From the NCBI GenBank assembly GCA_031291445.1, contig JARLJA010000195.1, positions 1 through 64,000 on the forward strand: a stretch of DNA of 64,000 bases. The letters run 5' to 3'. The notes under the pieces were generated by a model, which saw only the letters and a list, made by a program, of their open reading frames with translations, ran no database searches and had not been told where the DNA came from. The stretch is from Xanthobacteraceae bacterium (GTDB lineage: Bacteria; Pseudomonadota; Alphaproteobacteria; Rhizobiales; Xanthobacteraceae). Each line of letters begins with the position of its first letter. The stretch's first letter is position 1. The position numbers and the translations under genes are program-made. Shown here piece by piece: positions 44,721 to 54,325 of this stretch.

Positions 44721-45692
44721 ATGAAGACCCGCATCACCGAACTGTTCGGCATCCGGCACCCGATCATTCAGGGGGGAATGCACTATGTCGGCTTCGCCGA
44801 ACTGGCCGCGGCGGTCTCCGATGCGGGTGGGCTCGGCATCATCACGGGGCTGACGCAGAAGACGCCCGAACTGCTGGCCAGGGAAATCGCCCGCTGCCGC
44901 GACATGACGGACCAGCCTTTCGGCGTCAACCTGACCTTCCTGCCGGCCTTCACCGCGCCGCCCTATCCCGAATACATCGCCGCCATCAGGGAGGGCGGCG
45001 TCAAGATCGTCGAGACCGCCGGCCGCAGCCCGGAGCAGTACATGCCGGCCCTCAAGGCCGCGAACATCAAGGTCATCCACAAGTGCACCTCGGTGCGCCA
45101 TTCGCTGAAGGCGGAGAGCATCGGCTGCGACGCGGTCAGCGTCGACGGCTTCGAATGCGGCGGTCACCCCGGCGAGGACGACGTGCCCAACATGATTCTG
45201 CTGCCGCGGGCCGCCGACGAGCTCAAGATCCCGTTCGTGGCCTCCGGCGGCATGGCCGATGCCCGCAGCCTGGTGGCGGCGCTGGCGATGGGCGCCGAGG
45301 GCATCAACATGGGCACGCGCTTCATCGCGACCAAGGAAGCCCCGGTCCACGACAACGTCAAACGGGCGATCGTCGCCGCGACCGAGCTCGACACCCGGCT
45401 GATCATGCGCACGCTGCGCAACACCGAACGCGTCATGCGCAACAAGGCTGTCGACCACCTGATCGCGATCGAGCGCGAGAAAGGCAGCAGCCTCAAGATC
45501 GACGACATCATCGAGGAAGTCGCGGGCGTCTATCCCAAGGTCATGGTCAATGGCGACCTCGACGCCGGCGCCTGGAGCTGCGGCATGGTGGTCGGCCTGA
45601 TCAACGACGTCCCGAGCGTCAAGGAGCTGATCGACCGCATCATGGCCGATGCCGACCGGCTGATCCGCGGGCGGCTCGCCGCTCTGGTGTAA
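44721..45692 (+). CDS. FMN-binding TIM-barrel oxidoreductase (nitronate monooxygenase superfamily, PA1024-like quinone reductase)
   Basis: A 323-residue FMN protein, usually labelled nitronate monooxygenase. The sequence follows Pseudomonas aeruginosa PA1024 as I recall it, which was shown to be an NADH:quinone reductase: GGMHYVGFAELAAAVSDAGG, FGVNLTFLP, IHKCTSVRHSLKAE, DGFECGGHPGEDDVP, INMGTRFIAT and LIMRTLRNTERV. The assignment as quinone reductase is therefore at least as likely as nitronate oxidation. GGAGAG precedes the ATG. Confidence 0.82.
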   Translation: MKTRITELFGIRHPIIQGGMHYVGFAELAAAVSDAGGLGIITGLTQKTPELLAREIARCRDMTDQPFGVNLTFLPAFTAPPYPEYIAAIREGGVKIVETAGRSPEQYMPALKAANIKVIHKCTSVRHSLKAESIGCDAVSVDGFECGGHPGEDDVPNMILLPRAADELKIPFVASGGMADARSLVAALAMGAEGINMGTRFIATKEAPVHDNVKRAIVAATELDTRLIMRTLRNTERVMRNKAVDHLIAIEREKGSSLKIDDIIEEVAGVYPKVMVNGDLDAGAWSCGMVVGLINDVPSVKELIDRIMADADRLIRGRLAALV

Positions 45693-45745
45693 CCGGTCAC
45701 ACGAAGCTCCGCGGCACGGCCACCGAGCGTCTGGCCGAAAACGAC

Positions 45746-45778
45746 GACGCGCCGCCCCGGAGCCCGGGACGGCGCGTC
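45746..45778. terminator. Hairpin between converging genes
   Basis: A 15-bp stem with one mismatch (GACGCGCCGCCCCGG at 45746-45760 against CCGGGACGGCGCGTC at 45764-45778), with a 3-base loop. AAAAC on the left and CAAAC on the right. It lies between the stops of the FMN oxidoreductase and the chemoreceptor genes. Confidence 0.7.
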
Positions 45779-45796
45779 AAACAACTCCGCGTCGGG

Positions 45797-47485
45797 TCAG
45801 GCGGCGCGTACCTGCGACAGGAACTCGTCGACGGCGGAACGCAGCCGCCCCGCCTGCTGGTCGAGGTCGCGGGCCCCGTCGAGCACCATCGTGGCCGCAT
45901 CTCCGGTCGCGGAGGCGGCGGCGCTGACGCCGCCGATATGGCTCGTGATGTTGCTCGACCCCTCGGCCGCCGACTGGATGTTGCGGGCGATTTCGCGGGT
46001 CGCGGCGCCCTGCTCCTCCACGGCCGACGAAATCGTCACCGAGATCTCGCTCATCTTGCCGATGGTGCCGGCGATGCCCTGAATGGCCGCGACCGCCTGG
46101 CCGGTCGTCGCCTGCATGTTGGTGACCTGCGCGGAGATCTCTTCGGTCGCCTTCGCGGTCTGGGTCGCCAGCGCCTTGACCTCCGAGGCCACCACCGCGA
46201 AGCCGCGGCCGGCCTCGCCGGCGCGCGCCGCCTCGATGGTGGCGTTGAGCGCCAGCAGGTTGGTCTGCTCGGCGATCGACTGGATCAGCTGGACCACGGC
46301 GCCGATCTTTTCCGCCCCACCGGACAGCAGCTGCACGGTCGAGTTGGTCTGTTGCGCCTCCTCGACCGCGCGGCGCGCGATCTCGTTGGACTGCAGGACC
46401 TGGCGCGAGATTTCGGCGACGGAGGCGGAGAGCTCCTCGGCCGCCGCGGCGACGGTCTGTACGTTGCCGAGCGCCTGCTCCGAGACGGAACTGACGGTGG
46501 TGGCGCGCTGGCTGGCGTCTCCCGCGGTCGCCGTCATGCGCTCTGCGGTCGCCTGCATGTCGGCGGCGGACGTCGCCACCGCGCGCACCACGCCATTGAC
46601 GCTGTGCTCGAAGCCGTCGGCGAGCGCGGTCATCGCGGCGCGCCGTTCGGCCGCGGTCCGCTCCTTGGCGGCTTCCTCCTGCTGTTCCATTGCGCGGATC
46701 CGGATCGCGTTGTCCTTGAACACCTGGACCGCCGCCGCCATGGTGCCGATCTCGTCGCGACGGCCCGCGCCCAGCACCGGCGCGTCCAGATCACCCTCGG
46801 CCAGCTTGCGCATGCTCTCTCCGAGATGCGCCAGAGGCTTGCTGATGCTGCGAGCCACCACCCAGGCGCCGAGGCCGGTCGCAACCGCGATCGCGAGAAT
46901 GGCGAGTCCGAGCGACCACACGATGGGCGACAGCTTGGCGTCGAGGTCGTCGAGATAGGCCCCGGTGCCGACGAACGCGTTCCAGCCCGGAATCGCCTCG
47001 GCGAAGGACATCTTGCGCTGCATTTCCGTTCCGCCGGGCTTGTGGAATTCGTAGCGCAGCGTGACGTCGCCCCCGGCGGCAACGCCGTCCCGCAGTTCCC
47101 GCGTCAAGGCGCGCCCGTTGGCCTGAACGTCCAGCCGATTGGAGCCGATCATCTTCGGGTCTGGCGCGGAAAGGGTCACGCCGTCCATGGTGTAGGCGAA
47201 GATGTAGCCCGCGCCGTTGTCGTATTTCAGCGTCTGCGCCCGCTTGGAGAACTCCTGGATCGCGGCCTCCTTGGTCATCTGCCCGGCGTCGACCTGGGCC
47301 TGCAGGCCGGCAGCGAGCGACTTGCCGATGTCCGCAATGGCGCGGGTCTGGTCGATCCGGGATTGCAGGATTTCGTTGCTCATCAACCGCGACGCTTCGA
47401 GACCGGCCGCGCACAGGCCCAACAGGGCAATGACGACGAGTACGCCGACCTTGGCTGCGATCGGCAGATTGTTCAGCCACTTCAT
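45797..47485 (-). CDS. Methyl-accepting chemotaxis protein
   Basis: A 562-residue chemoreceptor. An N-terminal helix ([19 protein letters not shown]) leads into a periplasmic single-Cache sensor (about residues 45-180, with [15 protein letters not shown] and [12 protein letters not shown]). A second membrane helix ([19 protein letters not shown]), a HAMP domain and a coiled-coil signalling domain follow, whose hairpin tip reads [37 protein letters not shown] in pieces. The start MKWLNNLP at 47485 is preferred to an upstream start. No C-terminal CheR-binding pentapeptide is seen. Confidence 0.92.
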   Translation of the reverse strand: MKWLNNLPIAAKVGVLVVIALLGLCAAGLEASRLMSNEILQSRIDQTRAIADIGKSLAAGLQAQVDAGQMTKEAAIQEFSKRAQTLKYDNGAGYIFAYTMDGVTLSAPDPKMIGSNRLDVQANGRALTRELRDGVAAGGDVTLRYEFHKPGGTEMQRKMSFAEAIPGWNAFVGTGAYLDDLDAKLSPIVWSLGLAILAIAVATGLGAWVVARSISKPLAHLGESMRKLAEGDLDAPVLGAGRRDEIGTMAAAVQVFKDNAIRIRAMEQQEEAAKERTAAERRAAMTALADGFEHSVNGVVRAVATSAADMQATAERMTATAGDASQRATTVSSVSEQALGNVQTVAAAAEELSASVAEISRQVLQSNEIARRAVEEAQQTNSTVQLLSGGAEKIGAVVQLIQSIAEQTNLLALNATIEAARAGEAGRGFAVVASEVKALATQTAKATEEISAQVTNMQATTGQAVAAIQGIAGTIGKMSEISVTISSAVEEQGAATREIARNIQSAAEGSSNITSHIGGVSAAASATGDAATMVLDGARDLDQQAGRLRSAVDEFLSQVRAA

Positions 47486-47763
47486 TGGGAGGGTCCTCGG
47501 GAGAGATGCCGTCAAACCGGCACGACTACGCGGTAAAATACTATTGAAAACGTGAGAACTTTCTTAACCGCACGGCAATCGCAGCATTCGTTCGGAGCGC
47601 ATGCCGGATCGACCGCGCGCGGCAAATGCATGACACCACGCGCGTTGCAGCGCCGGCGAGCCTTGTGGTTCCAAATAAGAACGGTAAGCTGTGCGCGAAA
47701 GCCACAAATCATCGGTCCGGAAGTGACTTGGCTGCCGGGCCGCCAAGCGACGGATGGTTCTGC

Positions 47764-48267
47764 ATGCGATGGGATGCGCTGGAAGACGAGTCCTGCTCGA
47801 TCTCGCGAACACTCGCGGTGATTGGTGACCGCTGGAGCATTCTCGTTCTGCGCGACTGCTTCCTGCGTGTGCGGCGGTTCGAGGAGTTTCAGTCGCGCCT
47901 CGGTATCACCCGTCATCTGCTGGCCGACCGCCTCAAGAAGCTGGTGCGCCACGGCGTGCTGCGGCGGGTTCCGTACCAGACGAGCCCCAAGCGCCACGAA
48001 TATGTGCTGACCCAGAAGGGACTGGATCTCTACCCGATCCTGATGGCGGTGGTGCACTGGGGCGACATCCACATGGCCGACGAGCGTGGTCGACCGCTGC
48101 TGCACCGGCACAAGACCTGCGGGCACCTGTTCAACCCGGTGATGGTCTGCTCGGAATGCGGCGAGCCGCTGAAGGCGCGCGAGGTTGAAATCCAGCCGGG
48201 ACCGGGCGCCCAATCCGGAGATCACCCCGCGGTCAGCGCGGTCCAGCGCGCCCGGCAGGCCTCGTGA
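47764..48267 (+). CDS. HxlR-family transcriptional regulator
   Basis: A 167-residue winged-helix regulator starting MRWDALEDESCSISRTL. The HTH covers residues about 10-95 (VIGDRWSILVLRDCF, FEEFQSRLGITRHLLADRLKKL, YVLTQKGLDLYPIL). The C-terminal HKTCGH ... VCSECGEPL looks like a zinc-binding site. The start was placed at 47764 because the family begins close to the Cys-Ser-Ile segment; the frame is open upstream to 47626. The target is unknown. The divergent neighbour is a chemoreceptor; the 278-bp gap holds no convincing operator. Confidence 0.85.
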   Translation: MRWDALEDESCSISRTLAVIGDRWSILVLRDCFLRVRRFEEFQSRLGITRHLLADRLKKLVRHGVLRRVPYQTSPKRHEYVLTQKGLDLYPILMAVVHWGDIHMADERGRPLLHRHKTCGHLFNPVMVCSECGEPLKAREVEIQPGPGAQSGDHPAVSAVQRARQAS

Positions 48268-48367
48268 CCGGGATCGCGAGGGCGCGCCAGCGCCGCCCGC
48301 CGACCAGGCCGGGAGGAGCATAAGGCTCCATCTTAGAACTGGTCGGCCGGCGCCGGGATCCGGCTCG

Positions 48368-49306
48368 TCATCCCGCCCGCCCCCCGCTCTCCCGCGCCCG
48401 GCGGGCCTCGTAGGCCTTCAGATGGGCATAGGCGATACGTAACAGCGCCTGCGGGCCGAGCTGATCGCCGCCGCGACGCAGGAGATCGCCGACGATGTGA
48501 TCGGCCTCGATCCGGCCGCCGCGCTCGACGTCCCGCAGCATCGACGCCGTCAGCACGGAGCCGGCGGCCGAGAGCATCGCCCGGAAGCGATCGAGCACCG
48601 GTGTGCGGGGCGCAAAACCGTTGCGCGTCGCGACGGCGGCGCATTCGTCGAGCAGCATCAGCGGCAACGCCCCCGCGCCGGCCGCGATGATGTCGCCGAT
48701 CGCCGCGCGCATCAGGCAGGTCATGCCGGCCGCGGCGGCGATGAACACCCACTTCTCCCACATATCCAGCAGAATGGTTTCGCTCGTCTGCGCCGTGAAT
48801 CTGGCGCCGGACAGCGCTGCGGCGACGCGCATCAGCCGCTCGGAGCGGCCGCCCTGCTGCTCGCCGAAACTCATGCTGTGCATGTCGTTGAGATGCAGGA
48901 TGTGGCCGGCGTCGTCGAGGGTGGCGGAGATCGTGCACTGACCACCGAGCACGCGCGCCGCGCCGAAGCGCGCGTTCAACGCGTCGACATGCGCCATGCC
49001 GTTGAGCAGCGGCAGGACGAAGCTGTCGGGACCGACCGCCGCGGCGAAGGACGCGATTGCGTCGTCGAGGTCATAGGCCTTGCAACTGAGCAGGATGAGA
49101 TCGTACGGCCCGGCCAGTTGATCGGTGGTGACGATCCTGGGCGCCTCGATCCCGATGTCGCCGACGGGACTCTTGACGACCAGACCCTGCCGCAGCAGCG
49201 CCGCGCGAGCGGGGCGAACCAGAAACGTGACATCGCGCCCGGCCTCGACCAGCCGCGCCCCGAAATAGCCGCCGACCGCCCCGGCACCGATAACCAGAAT
49301 TCGCAT
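48368..49306 (-). CDS. panE: 2-dehydropantoate 2-reductase (ketopantoate reductase family)
   Basis: A 312-residue NADPH-dependent reductase of pantothenate synthesis. It begins MRILVIGAGAVGGYFGARLVEAG (nucleotide-binding). The catalytic Lys is in MWEKWVFIAAAAGMTC, and PLLNGMAH and DHIVGDLLRRG are also present. Genomes of this group often have several paralogues, so the physiological substrate may be another 2-keto acid. No other pan genes are adjacent. Confidence 0.83.
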   Translation of the reverse strand: MRILVIGAGAVGGYFGARLVEAGRDVTFLVRPARAALLRQGLVVKSPVGDIGIEAPRIVTTDQLAGPYDLILLSCKAYDLDDAIASFAAAVGPDSFVLPLLNGMAHVDALNARFGAARVLGGQCTISATLDDAGHILHLNDMHSMSFGEQQGGRSERLMRVAAALSGARFTAQTSETILLDMWEKWVFIAAAAGMTCLMRAAIGDIIAAGAGALPLMLLDECAAVATRNGFAPRTPVLDRFRAMLSAAGSVLTASMLRDVERGGRIEADHIVGDLLRRGGDQLGPQALLRIAYAHLKAYEARRARESGGRAG

Positions 49307-49533
49307 TCCACATTCCCCGTTGATGTTCCTGCTGGCGCCAAGACTGGTGGTCCGGCCCGTGTTTGTCCATTCGCGTTCGCGCGAGCGGCTGTCGGCCGAG
49401 TTCCGTCGGACAGGAGCTAGCGATGCGAATCCTGCGACACGCGATGGTGATGGACGGGATATGCGCGAATCAGTCTAATCGGCTCAGCGTTGCGGCTCCG
49501 CGCCGACGCGCCAGGGTTCGCGAGCCAGATGGA

Positions 49534-49797
49534 ATGACGACGATGCCGGTTGCCTTGCGCAGGACGACCTTGTTGATGGCCCTCGTCGCCCCGGCCATCC
49601 TGGCCATGGGCGCGACGCTGCCCGCGCGCGGCGGGTCGGTGGCGATCCAACACGAGCCGCCGGAAGGCGGCATTCGACTGGGCCAACGGGTGCGCGTCGA
49701 TGACGGCACCTGCCCGGCCGGACAGGTCAAGGAGGTCACTGCCGCACAGCTGACCCCTCAGGGAATTCTCCGCACCCGCGTCTGCGTCAAGCGCTAA
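49534..49797 (+). CDS. Small exported protein, DUF6719-like
   Basis: An 87-residue protein with a signal peptide (MTTMPVALRRTTLLMALVAP to LPARG). The short mature part reads GIRLGQRVRVDDGTCPAGQVKEV and ends RTRVCVKR. Two cysteines can form a disulfide. The pattern recalls the DUF6719 family of Bradyrhizobium-type genomes (memory, not searched). Function unknown. An alternative start is the ATG at 49543. It is convergent with the creA gene, whose stop lies 27 bp away. Confidence 0.65.
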   Translation: MTTMPVALRRTTLLMALVAPAILAMGATLPARGGSVAIQHEPPEGGIRLGQRVRVDDGTCPAGQVKEVTAAQLTPQGILRTRVCVKR

Positions 49798-49824
49798 CAC
49801 CCCCGCCTTGAGGGTTCCGCGCTC

Positions 49825-50412
49825 TCACTCGGTGATGAAGTCCGAACATTTCTGGATGGTATCGGCCCCGCCCCACGGCATGATCGGCACCGTCGAGGTC
49901 GAGTTCTTCGGCGATCCCTCGATCAGCTTGTCGGAATAGACCATGTAGACGAGCACGTTGCGTTTGGCGTCGCAGCCGCGCACGATCTGCATCTTCTTGA
50001 AGAACATCGAGCGGCGGCGCCGGAACATGTCGTCGCCCTGCTGCAACTTCCCCTTGAAACGGATCGGTCCGATCTGACGGCAGGCCAGCGAGATGTCGGA
50101 AACCTCTTCGGCGAGGCCGAGCCAGCCCTTGATCCCGCCCTTTTCGGGAACGGTAAAATGGCAGGCGACACCTTCGACTTCCGGATCATCGATCCCATAA
50201 GTCGCGAGCTTGTCGTTCGGGCTCAGCAGCTTGAAGACCGTCGAGCGGCGGAAGATCAGATCCGGCTCATCGGCGGATCGCGCCGGTGCCGACGCCATCA
50301 CCACTCCAACGAGCAGGATCGCGGCAAGCGGCCACGCCAAGCGCGCCCTCCGCCGCGAACTATCCTGTCGGCTGAACGGGTCAAGGCTCGAATTGCGACG
50401 AATTGGCATCAA
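49825..50412 (-). CDS. creA: CreA-family exported protein
   Basis: A 195-residue periplasmic protein of the CreA family, whose function is unknown. A positively charged N-terminus (SSRRRARLAWPLAAILLVGVV) forms the signal peptide. The domain shows FRRSTVFKLLSPNDKLATYG, DPEVEGVACHFTVPEKGG and SDISLACRQIGPI, with the conserved cysteines (also RGCDAKRN, QKCSDF). It is encoded alone. Confidence 0.88.
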   Translation of the reverse strand: MMPIRRNSSLDPFSRQDSSRRRARLAWPLAAILLVGVVMASAPARSADEPDLIFRRSTVFKLLSPNDKLATYGIDDPEVEGVACHFTVPEKGGIKGWLGLAEEVSDISLACRQIGPIRFKGKLQQGDDMFRRRRSMFFKKMQIVRGCDAKRNVLVYMVYSDKLIEGSPKNSTSTVPIMPWGGADTIQKCSDFITE

Positions 50413-50730
50413 GATCCACTCCTCGCCCCGACCAGGGCGGCTTTGTCGGCTGACCTGGAGGCTGGCTGCTCAGCCCCGCATGGCGTCCATTTAGGCATCT
50501 CTCCAGCGTAAGGGAAGGCTGCCGATACCATTGCGAAGGCGTGACCGTTAAGCGCCTGTCAGGATTTTTTTGTTGAATTGGCCGCAGGATTCAGCCGGGC
50601 AGATACCAACGCATCTGGTGAACTTGTTCACGTCCTGCGACACTTACCCATTATGGCGGGGAGTCAAAGCGTGAGTTGGGATCGGATTGAGACGTCTGCG
50701 GCAGGTATCGGCGCCGCGACATGCGGACGC
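50413..50730. other. Intergenic region between creA and the L,D-transpeptidase gene
   Basis: About 318 bp between divergent genes. It contains a T-rich run near 50563 and upstream in-frame starts (TTG 50578, ATG 50653) for the transpeptidase. I see no terminator, palindrome or small gene; it presumably holds promoters for both genes. Confidence 0.4.
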
Positions 50731-52422
50731 ATGACCAGGATACTGCCCACACTCACGGCCGCGATCGCGATCGCCGCGGTCCTCGGGCCGGCGCGCGCGA
50801 CGACGATGTGGCCGGATCAACTGACCGAAGAACAACCCGCCCCGACGGCGCCGCCCGCGGCCAGCATCAGGAAGCCTGTCAGGAGCCTGCAGCCGCGCGC
50901 GATCGTCGGCCAGAAGCACGTTCCTCGCGGCCCGAAGCAGCATGTGAAAATGGCGGGCGCCCCGCAGGAGGGCGGGAAACCGCACGGTCCGCTGGTGATC
51001 GCCGTATCGATCACCAGGCAGCACCTGCGAATCTATGACGCTGACGGGCTGTTCGCCGAATCACCGGTCTCGACCGGGATGCGGGGCCATCCGACGCCGA
51101 TGGGCGTGTTCAGCATCATCCAGAAGAGCAAGTATCACCGCTCCAACATCTACAGCGGCGCCCCGATGCCCTACATGCAGCGGATCACCTGGTCCGGGGT
51201 CGCCATGCACGCCGGCGTCCTGCCCGGGTATCCGGCGTCGCATGGCTGCATCCGCATGCCGATGGCGTTCGCCGTCAAGTTGTGGGGCTGGAGCAAGCTC
51301 GGCGCCCGCGTGATCGTCGCGCCCGACGACATCGCGCCTCCCGCCGGCATCGCCCATCCCGTGCTGGTGACCCACGCGGCGCCGCCGCAGCCCGCGCCAC
51401 CCGTGTCGCCACCGGCCACCCCCGGCGCCCCTGCAGCGCAGACCGAACCCGGTGCCCGGATCAGCCATGCGAACGGCACGGCGTCCCTGGTCCCGGACGG
51501 CGCGACGGTGCATTCGGACAATGCCGGCCTCCTGACGGATCGGACGCTGCTGCGCCCGTCGATCTCGGGCCAGGTGCAGGTCGCCGACGCAGATGCCAAC
51601 CTGCCATCCGCGTCGCGCGACCAAGGCGCCGTTGCCACCGACACCGCGCCCCAGGCCGGCGGCGCCTCGGCCGAGCGCCAGCCGGAGCCGACCCCGGCTG
51701 CGGCCGAACCCGCTGCCACCGCCGCGGTTGCCGCGACCACATCCAGCGACCCGGCCGCGTCGGCCGTGACCGCGACCACCACGGCGCCTGAAAATTCCAA
51801 GGCCCCGGCCCCGTCCGCCGAACCGGGCAAGACGACGGCGCAAGAGGTCGCACACGGTCCGCATCCGGGCGACGGCGCTGCCAAGCCTGCCCCTGCGGAC
51901 AGCGCCGCCGTGGCGAACCCGAAGGATGCATCGCCGGCGCCGACGGCCGCGCCTGCCGAAGCCGGATCGCCGGCCTCCAGGCGCAATGGCCATGTCGCCG
52001 TGCTGATCAGCCGCAAGGCGGGTCGGCTTTACGTGCGTCAGAATTTCGAACCCTGGTTCGACGTGCCGATCGTGATCGCCCAGGGCGACCACCCGCTGGG
52101 TACCCACGTGTTCACCGCCGCCGCCGATGCCGCCGCCCCCGGCGGCCTGCGCTGGTCGGTGGTGTCGCTGCCGCAAATGCCCAGGCGGCGCGACGCCGCC
52201 GACGAGTCGCGACTCCGGTCCAAGCGGGCCGCGGCCGTCGTCGAGAGCGAACCCGCGCCACCACCGGCGCCCGCGGACGTCCTCAATCGGCTGACCATCC
52301 CGGCGGACGTCACCGCCAAGCTTGCCGCGGCGCTCGCGCCCGGCGGGTCCATCGTGGTGTCCGACCAGGGGCCCGGCGACGAAACCGGGCTCGGCACCGA
52401 CTTCATCGTCCCGCTGCGCTAG
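50731..52422 (+). CDS. L,D-transpeptidase (YkuD) with a long Pro/Ala linker and a second degenerate YkuD-like region
   Basis: Exported enzyme that makes L,D cross-links in peptidoglycan or attaches proteins to it. The signal peptide starts MTRILPTLTAAIAIAA. The catalytic domain (about residues 90-210) has IAVSITRQHLRIYD, TGMRGHPTPMGVFSI and the active site MHAGVLPGYPASHGCIRMP. A low-complexity Ala/Pro/Thr linker of about 200 residues follows, then a C-terminal stretch beginning VAVLISRKAGRLYVRQ with PLGTHVF, which looks like a second YkuD half without the His/Cys pair. The start is uncertain: ATG 50653 would add 26 residues and hide the signal peptide. Confidence 0.83.
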   Translation: MTRILPTLTAAIAIAAVLGPARATTMWPDQLTEEQPAPTAPPAASIRKPVRSLQPRAIVGQKHVPRGPKQHVKMAGAPQEGGKPHGPLVIAVSITRQHLRIYDADGLFAESPVSTGMRGHPTPMGVFSIIQKSKYHRSNIYSGAPMPYMQRITWSGVAMHAGVLPGYPASHGCIRMPMAFAVKLWGWSKLGARVIVAPDDIAPPAGIAHPVLVTHAAPPQPAPPVSPPATPGAPAAQTEPGARISHANGTASLVPDGATVHSDNAGLLTDRTLLRPSISGQVQVADADANLPSASRDQGAVATDTAPQAGGASAERQPEPTPAAAEPAATAAVAATTSSDPAASAVTATTTAPENSKAPAPSAEPGKTTAQEVAHGPHPGDGAAKPAPADSAAVANPKDASPAPTAAPAEAGSPASRRNGHVAVLISRKAGRLYVRQNFEPWFDVPIVIAQGDHPLGTHVFTAAADAAAPGGLRWSVVSLPQMPRRRDAADESRLRSKRAAAVVESEPAPPPAPADVLNRLTIPADVTAKLAAALAPGGSIVVSDQGPGDETGLGTDFIVPLR

Positions 52423-52526
52423 CTAGCCCCGCGGCGTCGGGGGCGACCCCACGTTTCGTCACGCGGTGGTGATGCCGGCATGCCACCGATGCATGTAGGC
52501 TGCGTACGCTTGATCCGGATCAGCCG

Positions 52527-53120
52527 ATGCCGCTTCATCGCCGCGCAATCATCGCCATGGCGCTCGCGACCGCCGCCGCTGGACGGCGGGCGCGCGGCGC
52601 CGATGGGCAATCTGACGGTCCCGCCGCCCCTGCGAGCCGGGTGACCGCCTTTGCCTTCGCATTCGACGGACTCGACGGCGGCGCAATCAGGCTCGCCGAC
52701 CACGCCGGCCGCCCGATCCTGATCGTCAACACCGCGTCCCAGTGCGGCTACACGCCGCAATTCGCCGCGCTGCAGGAGCTATGGAGCGAATTCCAGCAGG
52801 CCGGCCTGATGATCATCGCGGTTCCGTCGAACGACTTCGGCGGTCAGGAACCCGGTGGAACGGCGCAGATCGCGGACACCGCGCGCCAGGACTATGGCGT
52901 GAGCTTTCCGATCGCGGCGAAGACCGTGGTGCGCGGCCCCGGTGCTCACCCGTTCTACAGGTGGGCCGCGGCGGAACGCCCCGGCGATCTGCCGGCATGG
53001 AACTTCCACAAATACTTGGTCGGCCGCCAGGGCCACATCGTCGACGTGTTCGCTTCGGCAATCGATCCGTCCGATACCCGGGTCAAAACCGCGATCGGCC
53101 GCGCGCTCACGGCCTCATGA
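52527..53120 (+). CDS. Exported glutathione peroxidase (Cys type)
   Basis: A 197-residue thiol peroxidase reducing peroxides. It carries an N-terminal signal-like segment (AIIAMALATAAAGRRARGA), so it probably acts in the periplasm. Catalytic tetrad: Cys in NTASQCGYTPQF, Gln in SNDFGGQEPG, Trp and Asn in WNFHKYLVG. Selenocysteine is not used. Periplasmic location suggests a thioredoxin-like or other reductant rather than glutathione (inference). Confidence 0.88.
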   Translation: MPLHRRAIIAMALATAAAGRRARGADGQSDGPAAPASRVTAFAFAFDGLDGGAIRLADHAGRPILIVNTASQCGYTPQFAALQELWSEFQQAGLMIIAVPSNDFGGQEPGGTAQIADTARQDYGVSFPIAAKTVVRGPGAHPFYRWAAAERPGDLPAWNFHKYLVGRQGHIVDVFASAIDPSDTRVKTAIGRALTAS

Positions 53121-53352
53121 CGCTGCGGCCTCGAGACACTGCGGCCTTCTGACAGCGGCTCGCAACTGTCCGCGCGGAATACCGCCGCAGGCCTGCTGCC
53201 AGCGTTGCCTTGGCGACTCAGCCGCGCTTACACTAGGATGCTGACGACGGCAAGACGACCGATCATCGGGTTTCGGCATTCGTCTTGGCGTTGCGGGTTT
53301 GGCGTTTGAGGGTTTGGCGTCTCGACATACACAACAACCGGCGAGGAGTTCG

Positions 53353-54288
53353 ATGCGGATTATCACAGGTCTGTTGCTCGCGAGTGCCGTCTCCGCGCTG
53401 ACCTCGACGCTTGCGTGGTCCCAGACCGCGGCGCCGCCGGCGGCGAAGCCGCAGACCACGGCCGCCGCAGCGCCTGCCGCTCCCTCGACTCCGGACAAAA
53501 CGACCTGCGCCAATCCGGACGCGCTCGGCGTCTCCCGCGTCGTCCAGATCGACACCACCGGCGGCCCCGGGTTCGGCTTCGAGCATTTCAAGCAGCTCGA
53601 TTTCCTCCGCGACAAGGAGGTCGTCCTCACCTTCGACGACGGTCCGTGGCCCAACAACACCCCTGCTGTGCTCAAGGCACTGGCCGACGAATGCACCAAG
53701 GGACTGTTCTTCCCGATCGGCAAGCACGCCACCTACTATCCGGAAATCCTCAAGCAGGTGGCGGCGGCGGGACACACCATCGGGTCCCACACCTGGTCGC
53801 ACGCGGTGCTGACCAAGAAGGGCACCACCGACCAGGCCGCCAAGGACGAGATCGAGAAGGGCGTCAGCGCGGTGCGCTGGGCGCTCGGCGAGCCGCCCTC
53901 GCCGTTCTTCCGTTTCCCCGCCCTGCAGCACCCGCCGGCGATGGTGACCTATCTGGGCGAACGCAACATCGCGATCTGGTCCTGCGACCTCGACTCCTTC
54001 GATTTCAAGGCCAGCAAGCCCGAGACGGTGATCGCGTCCGTGATGGGAAAGCTGGACAAGCTCGGCAAGGGCATCATCCTGATGCATGACTTCCAGAAGC
54101 ACACGGCCGAGGCGCTGCCGGCGCTGCTGCGCCGCCTCAAGGCCGGCGGCTACAAGGTCGTCCAGATCAAGTCCAAGGGACCGGTGCAGACCATCGCCAG
54201 CTACGACGAGGCGATCCTGAAGGACACCAAGCTGCCCACGATCTCGAGCCGTCCGGTCTCGAGCGTCGTCCAGACCATCTCTGAATAG
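53353..54288 (+). CDS. Polysaccharide deacetylase family protein (NodB homology)
   Basis: A 311-residue exported protein: signal peptide MRIITGLLLASAVSALTSTL to AWSQ, then a carbohydrate esterase family 4 domain. Motif 1 is LTFDDGPWPNN (metal and catalytic Asp), motif 2 is SHTWSH (metal His), and motif 3 is FRFPALQHPP. LMHDF near the C-terminus supplies the final His. GAGGAG precedes the ATG at 53353. The substrate may be peptidoglycan, chitin-like or exopolysaccharide. In the 232-bp gap upstream the 11-mer GGGTTTGGCGT occurs twice, 15 bp apart, with no evident role. Confidence 0.88.
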   Translation: MRIITGLLLASAVSALTSTLAWSQTAAPPAAKPQTTAAAAPAAPSTPDKTTCANPDALGVSRVVQIDTTGGPGFGFEHFKQLDFLRDKEVVLTFDDGPWPNNTPAVLKALADECTKGLFFPIGKHATYYPEILKQVAAAGHTIGSHTWSHAVLTKKGTTDQAAKDEIEKGVSAVRWALGEPPSPFFRFPALQHPPAMVTYLGERNIAIWSCDLDSFDFKASKPETVIASVMGKLDKLGKGIILMHDFQKHTAEALPALLRRLKAGGYKVVQIKSKGPVQTIASYDEAILKDTKLPTISSRPVSSVVQTISE

Positions 54289-54325
54289 GCCGGCCCCCCG
54301 TCGCAAGGGGCTTGGCGGAAGACGC

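Noticed and set aside
47668..47682. GTTC-N7-GAAC dyad upstream of the HxlR gene
   Set aside because: Four-base arms are expected by chance, and no second copy is seen.
53295..53320. An 11-bp direct repeat (GGGTTTGGCGT) with a 15-bp period before the polysaccharide deacetylase
   Set aside because: Only two copies, no symmetry and no known site; likely a small local duplication.
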